Position numbers and translations under genes: made by a program
Notes under the pieces: model-generated
Seen by the model: the letters and a program-made list of their open reading frames with translations, nothing else
Database searches by the model: none
What the model was told of the DNA's origin: nothing
Part shown: in pieces, positions 8,485 to 12,500 of the stretch
Layout of the letters: the number at the start of each line of letters is the position of its first letter
Position numbering within the stretch: the first letter of the stretch is position 1
NCBI RefSeq assembly: GCF_042767895.1
Contig: NC_091578.1
Coordinates: 25,399,493-25,411,992, forward strand
Origin: Penaeus vannamei
Taxonomy: Eukaryota; Arthropoda; Malacostraca; Decapoda; Penaeidae
DNA length: 12,500 bases
Reading direction: 5' to 3'

Positions 8485-8934
8485 CCGTCCTTTGTTATAA
8501 GATAATGTAAGTGGTATTGATATATTGATAAGGTAAAATACAGCCTACTAACTTGCTTCTGTATATTTTTCATTGCTGTTATTATTGCCTATTATTTTCA
8601 GGAATCTACAGTATGATAAAAAGAAGGCAAGATTGTCTTTCTTCATATGTATATATTTGTATATGCTGTTATTCTGTATAAAAACAAACATATTCATTAA
8701 TCAAAAATGTGAGGTGACATGCTTCATTTACAAATGCGTACAGACTTTGAACTGGGCAAGTTGATGGTCCAAATAACCAACTGAAGACCAAGCATCTGTG
8801 TATCTGGCTGATTTTCATGCACTTCATTAACTAGACATATGCGTCAGAGACACCAAACTTGTGTTCCTGTGTGTGACTTGCTTGATTTGAATAGTGATGA
8901 CAGTTGGATGATAAGGTTGTAGGGAATTTATCCT

Positions 8935-9369
8935 TTAACTCATTGCTGCTGGGAACATACAGTCTTCACTGTAGTTTTGTTTGTGAAATGTTTTTATACA
9001 TAGATGGCTCCACAAGTGCTCAGCCATTTATTAGTCAGTGAGTAGACCCATGTGACCTCACCTGATGTCCCTCTTTCCTGTGTTTTAAGGAAAAAAGTTT
9101 TTCTTTATTATTAAAATAGATGCTGGTATTACTGTTATGGACTTCATGATTGTTATGTTTTTGACAATGCTAATGGCAATATAATAAAAAAAAATAGTGT
9201 TTTCAAAAATCAAGGAAGAGGGTAAATAAAGTGAGATAGGTAGGACTAATATTTGATTCCACTGTGACTAAGTACTTGTGGAACCATCTATTTGTAAACA
9301 CAATTAATAAACTAAACTTGCAGTGAGTATGGCATGTACTTACATGCCACCCCAGCAGTAGTGGGTGAA
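8935..9369. mobile_element. Foldback MITE, piggyBac-like (TTAA flanks)
   Basis: The left end is TTAA (8935-8938) followed by CTCATTGCTGCTGGG. The right end, read as reverse complement, is TTCA (9369-9366, a decayed TTAA) followed by CCCACTACTGCTGGG. These termini match at 12 of 15 positions. The inverted similarity continues deep inside: TAGATGGCTCCACAAGTGCTC (9001-9021) against the reverse complement of 9270-9290 matches at 18 of 21. Weaker pairing of CCCTCTTTCCTG at about 9069-9080 with the complement of AGGAAGAGGG (about 9213-9222) suggests arms of roughly 150 bp or more. The centre is AT-rich and encodes no transposase. TTAA flanks with ends starting in C-rich bases are typical of piggyBac-superfamily non-autonomous elements. 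The subfamily is unknown to me. It sits in the intron between exons A and B. Confidence 0.75.
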
Positions 9370-9922
9370 GTAACATCTTTGTAATAATTCAGTTAGATGT
9401 CAAAGTAGATCATATTTCCAAAATAAGCATTCTTTGTATGGGATTTAAAGATTTAGCAAAAAATTAATGAATTTCAGTATCTGAGATGAGAGGGAAAGTT
9501 ATCAGATATACTTTTAGTTTTATGTAAATTCAGTCATTAACAGTAATTTTTGTGGGGTTGTGTTATAGCAGTTGTTTCACAGAAAAAGCATGCGTATATG
9601 TTCACAAAAACTGGGATGTACCAACTGGCACAACCTACAAGCACATGCACAGATGTACATCCATATCAAACCCTACAATACACCCACACTTCAGTATGGA
9701 CCTAAGGATGTATTATAAGGATTATAGAAATTCCAGGAGGGAGTCGCACATATTTTCTTTCCATAATGCTAAGCAAGGAATGTGAGAAGAGAATACTTTA
9801 CTCAAGGCCAGAAGTACAAGGATTGTAGAGGAAAAAATTTAAAGCAAGCAAGCAAGTTCATTAGTGATTTCCCCCTTGCCAACACCATTTAATGATTTCT
9901 CTCCACGGTTCCTCTTCGTCAG
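9370..9922 (+). other. Intron between exons A and B, last part
   Basis: Ordinary AT-rich intron sequence, with a short AAGC repeat (9842-9857) and a pyrimidine-rich stretch leading to TCCTCTTCGTCAG at the acceptor. A 77-codon frame (9552-9785) has no splice or composition support and is not called. Confidence 0.6.
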
Positions 9923-10000
9923 GCCAGCGTTCTATTGAAGCAGAAAAAACCTGGCTTCAGTATGAGTCGGAGCGCTGGGGCCTCAAGTTCAACCTTGAAG
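9923..10000 (+). CDS. Exon B of the same unrecognised gene
   Basis: The acceptor CCTCTTCGTCAG (AG at 9921-9922) has a good pyrimidine tract. Completing the split codon from exon A (C + GC = Arg), the frame reads RQRSIEAEKTWLQYESERWG then LKFNLE, with clear coding composition. It leaves one base, G, before the GTAGCC donor (10001). Exons A and B together give 75 codons plus one base with no stop. Basic, acidic and Trp residues are evenly spread, which suggests a helical segment (SIEAEKTWLQYESERW). If the donor is skipped, the frame continues GSQKKISELITL to a TAG at 10036-10038, and a second donor-like GTGAGC lies at 10019. The A-rich composition after 10000 argues that the exon ends there. 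The protein family is not recognised. Confidence 0.75.
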
Positions 10001-11259
10001 GTAGCCAAAAAAAAATTAGTGAGCTAATCACGCTGTAGCTGTTTGTTGTATCAATCTGCTGTTGTGAGATGTGAAAGGGCTTTGTATGTACTACTGCTTA
10101 TTACACTTGCCTTCCACAATTTGATCTTTGTGAAGACAGTTCTTAAGCTAAGAGAATTAAAGCTATGTAAAAGTAGCTGTTAGCCAGTCTGTTTTGTTCT
10201 ATTTTATTTTTCTTTTGTTTTCTTTTTTCTCCTTCCTTTCTGTGTGTGTTTATTAGCTAAGATATAAGATATAGTAGAGTGGTTTGGTTTGGTTTATTTT
10301 TTTTGTTATACTTTTAGCTTACTAAAGTTTTCTTTGAGGCTGTAGCAGCTTAATAGGGTTTTGACCAGTCAGTCTAGCTTTGAAGCTAATGCAGGAATTC
10401 AGTACATAAAAAAAGGGCTATAGTATTTTAATGTATCCTGACTTGGAATATAAATAGATATATATTTTATTTATTTGTTTAACATTTTTTCTATTTATTT
10501 ATTTTCTTTGTTTATTTATTTTGAGTGTTGTAGATTGGCTGTTCATATGCTTCATGCACAAGAATGTTGATTTTCTGTTAAGCGCTCTTTGGTTTCCAAA
10601 ATTTTTCTGCCTTTGTTCTCATGGCTAAAAGCTATGGTGTTTATAACAGTATTTATCTTTTCATTGTAAGTTTTTGCACGTTGTTGGGAATAAGATGTTA
10701 CAGATTGCATTAAACAAAAAGAAAGTGGATGCATGTCATGAGAACATGAAGTTATGTTAATGTATCACAAAAGAAACAGATGCAATGGTATATGTCTTGT
10801 GTCACAGACAATTGTTAATGTTGATACTGATATTTTGATGTGTAGGTTGATAAAATATAACAGAACAGTGGATGAGGATATGATGAAAAGCCTTGCTATA
10901 ATTAGTGCTTTTTTGCATTATCTGTCTAGAAAATGAACAGAAAAGTCATAATAGCTAAGTTGTACAGCTTTAGCACCATTGTAAGAGAATGCAAATAGGA
11001 AGATCTTGATGTCCTGTGCTTTTTATTGAAGTTTGCTTGCTGAATGATAAGATAAGAGATAAGCAAATAAGTTTATTTGAAAAAGCATGTAAAAAAAGAG
11101 TGCTTTATGTGATAACCATTTTGGTATTCAGGAAAATCTCTGCATTTGTTCAACTCTTAGAGTACAAAGTGAAATATAATAGTTATAATTACATACTTTC
11201 TTGATGAATTACATCTATTGAAGGATAACTTATTTTGACCATTGTATTTATTTTGGCAG
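10001..11259 (+). other. Intron downstream of exon B
   Basis: AT-rich sequence between the GTAGCC donor and the GGCAG acceptor at 11258-11259. It holds three GGTTT units (10281-10295) and an ATTT-rich patch (10463-10522). A few 60-codon open frames (10734-10552 minus, 10754-10936 and 11016-11204 plus) lack coding composition or splice signals. I see no tRNA, transposon terminus or exon here. Confidence 0.55.
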
Positions 11260-11280
11260 GTCAAAGTCTAAGCAGTAATG
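11260..11280 (+). CDS. Candidate 21-nt microexon of the same gene
   Basis: A T-rich stretch ending TTTATTTTGGCAG gives a strong acceptor, and GTAAGA follows only 21 bases later as a strong donor. Joined to exon B the split codon becomes GGT, and the microexon reads GQSLSSN with one base left over. It keeps phase 1 on both sides and could be included or skipped without shifting the frame. Exons of 3-27 nt that preserve frame are a known class, often neural and alternatively spliced in animals. The call rests only on splice-site strength and phase, since the peptide itself is too short to judge. Confidence 0.45.
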
Positions 11281-12362
11281 GTAAGAAAATTTTACACAGA
11301 GGAAGCAGATATCTATAAACTGTGTGCAAGGGTGATTGAGTGTCTTGATCATTTTATGAATTAGGAAAAAGTGGTTAGAAAAGAGAAGGTTCTCCAAGGT
11401 TTATGGAGGGCATATTATTTTTTTCTGTTTTTTGAATACCCTGAAAGATTAATGGTTTCAAAACTTTGTATTGCAAAGATTTACCATTTTCAGAATTTGT
11501 GTTGTCATGTCAGACTATAGTAATTAAAAGAAGTACTTTTATTCTTGATGATGTTCTTTTAAATTGGTGTCAGCTTCGTAAATAGGTTCTTTGTCCTTTA
11601 TATGTTTATGTGTGAGAAGTTAAACAGACTCCATTCCATGTTTTAACGTACACAGAATCAGTAATCATGGTCTTAACTTTTTCCAGGCAAGAGAACAAAG
11701 GCATTGTGTTGATGCTTTTCAGAATTTCAAAGAATTACATGTTTTGTGAACTACCTTCAGTACTGTTAGTTATCATATCTGAGCTAATCTGGAGATATTG
11801 TTCTAGTGCTTGACACAAACATTTAGATGTATTTGAGCACAAATGATACTTAAAGTAGTAAGTAAATGATTCTTTGTTTACATAGCCTTTTCACTACCAT
11901 ACCTGATTTTCAGCGTTATCTGTATTGTAAATATGAGCACTTGTACATATGTGCACTGATATGCATGTATATATTCACAGATACACCTTTTCTTCAAGTA
12001 ATGTGACAGTATTCTTTGGACAGTACAGAAATAAGGTTTTCATATTTCATCCACTTTTAGTAGACACTTCTCCATATATAAGTTTTGAGCACTGAAGATC
12101 TATAACTGAAGACTACACAGAAGGTAGAGAAATGGCTCAAATTTAAACCAAATGAACAGAAGTATACATATGATCGAGAGGTTTGGCTTGCAGTTGTTCT
12201 GTTGAAGTGAAAGTGGAATATTCATGTTTCAGTTAGGAACCTGATGAAGAGAAGGTTGTAGATTTTACACAGCATTGGTATTTAGAGAATATCTTTTATT
12301 TGTATATATTGAAAATTGAAATGGAAACAGTAGAGAAATGAGATGGAATGATGATTTTCCAG
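11281..12362 (+). other. AT-rich DNA downstream of the candidate microexon
   Basis: No long coding frame is present. A strong acceptor-like site, TTAACTTTTTCCAG, ends at 11686; after it, in the phase of the gene, the frame reads GKRTKALC and stops at TGA (11710-11712). This could be an alternative terminal exon or a decoy. Alternating purine-pyrimidine sequence occurs at about 11941-11972 (TACATATGTGCACTGATATGCATG-like). Nothing else is recognisable. Confidence 0.5.
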
Positions 12363-12380
12363 ATGAATGTTGCTCCGAAG
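12363..12380 (+). CDS. Weak candidate 18-nt microexon
   Basis: The site GATTTTCCAG (AG at 12361-12362) precedes ATGAATGTTGCTCCGAAG, then GTATGC as a donor. In the phase left by the upstream microexon the split codon is GAT and the peptide is DECCSE with one base left over, so phase 1 is again kept. The acceptor's pyrimidine tract is short and the peptide is uninformative, so chance is a real alternative. The gene would continue beyond 12500. Confidence 0.25.
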
Positions 12381-12500
12381 GTATGCATGCGTTTTTATTT
12401 GGTTACATATGCTGTTGCCTATGACAGTGTATATCATTCATGTGTAGTTTTACGTCGACATTTAACAGGATTGTAGATTCTTTTGATCACTAGCAATGTG

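Larger units (their letters stand above)
7321..8934 (+). other. Intron between exons A and B, first part
   Basis: The intron opens GTAAGT at 7321 and runs to the AG at 9921-9922, about 2.6 kb. This part is AT-rich, with a T run near 7479-7500 and a purine-rich strand segment at about 7640-7760 (GGA/GAA-rich). It also contains the hairpin and microsatellite listed separately. No internal exon with coding composition is evident. The 62- to 69-codon frames around 7864-8424 and 8573-8764 look like chance. Confidence 0.6.

Noticed and set aside
8382..8573. 63-codon minus-strand frame with QTDRQTDRQT repeats
   Set aside because: It is the translation of the TG/CTGT microsatellite.
1..12500. Bacterial operon, CRISPR array, tRNA or rRNA genes, viral genes
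   Set aside because: No ribosome-binding sites with dense ORFs, no spaced direct repeats, no cloverleaf or rRNA motifs and no viral protein signatures were seen. The window has spliced-gene and microsatellite character.

Overview
This is eukaryotic, AT-rich genomic DNA, apparently from an animal. It shows no bacterial gene organisation. Short, relatively GC-rich coding islands with GT-AG splice signals sit in long AT-rich non-coding DNA, which is loaded with very long trinucleotide microsatellites (ATT and ATC types), homopolymer runs and small non-autonomous DNA transposons. This texture resembles decapod crustacean genomes such as penaeid shrimp, which are known for extreme microsatellite density. 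That assignment is an inference from texture, not from a recognised gene.

Layout. Positions 1-940 are AT-rich non-coding DNA with one 12-bp minisatellite (485-529). Positions 941-1095 form an unexplained GC-richer island, followed by a C-run tract (1112-1233) whose complement could form G-quadruplexes. Positions 1415-3500 are dominated by three microsatellite blocks: ATT at 1415-1660, ATT/GTT at 2236-2720 and composite ATC/AATC at 3121-3495. A doubtful exon-like island lies at 2997-3124. Positions 3500-4970 are mostly non-coding, with an A25-(AT)n tract and one doubtful 70-codon cysteine-containing ORF. Positions 4971-5515 look like a non-autonomous pogo/Tigger-type (Tc1/mariner superfamily) element, split by about 250 bp of unrelated sequence. 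Positions 5516-7150 hold no recognisable gene.

The best-supported gene is on the + strand. Exon A (about 7173-7320, possibly from 7158 or 7170) ends at a consensus GTAAGT donor. Exon B (9923-10000) joins it in phase, giving about 75 codons with few third-position A/T and no stop. Two possible downstream microexons (11260-11280, 21 nt; 12363-12380, 18 nt) also fit the same phase-1 reading. I do not recognise the protein. The introns carry a foldback, TTAA-flanked piggyBac-like MITE (8935-9369), a perfect 13-bp hairpin (8299-8329) and a TG/CTGT microsatellite (8435-8484).

The gene continues beyond the window at the 3' end and possibly at the 5' end, so this is one fragment of a single transcription unit interleaved with repeats. 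Most long ORFs in the window are translations of microsatellites and are not genes.
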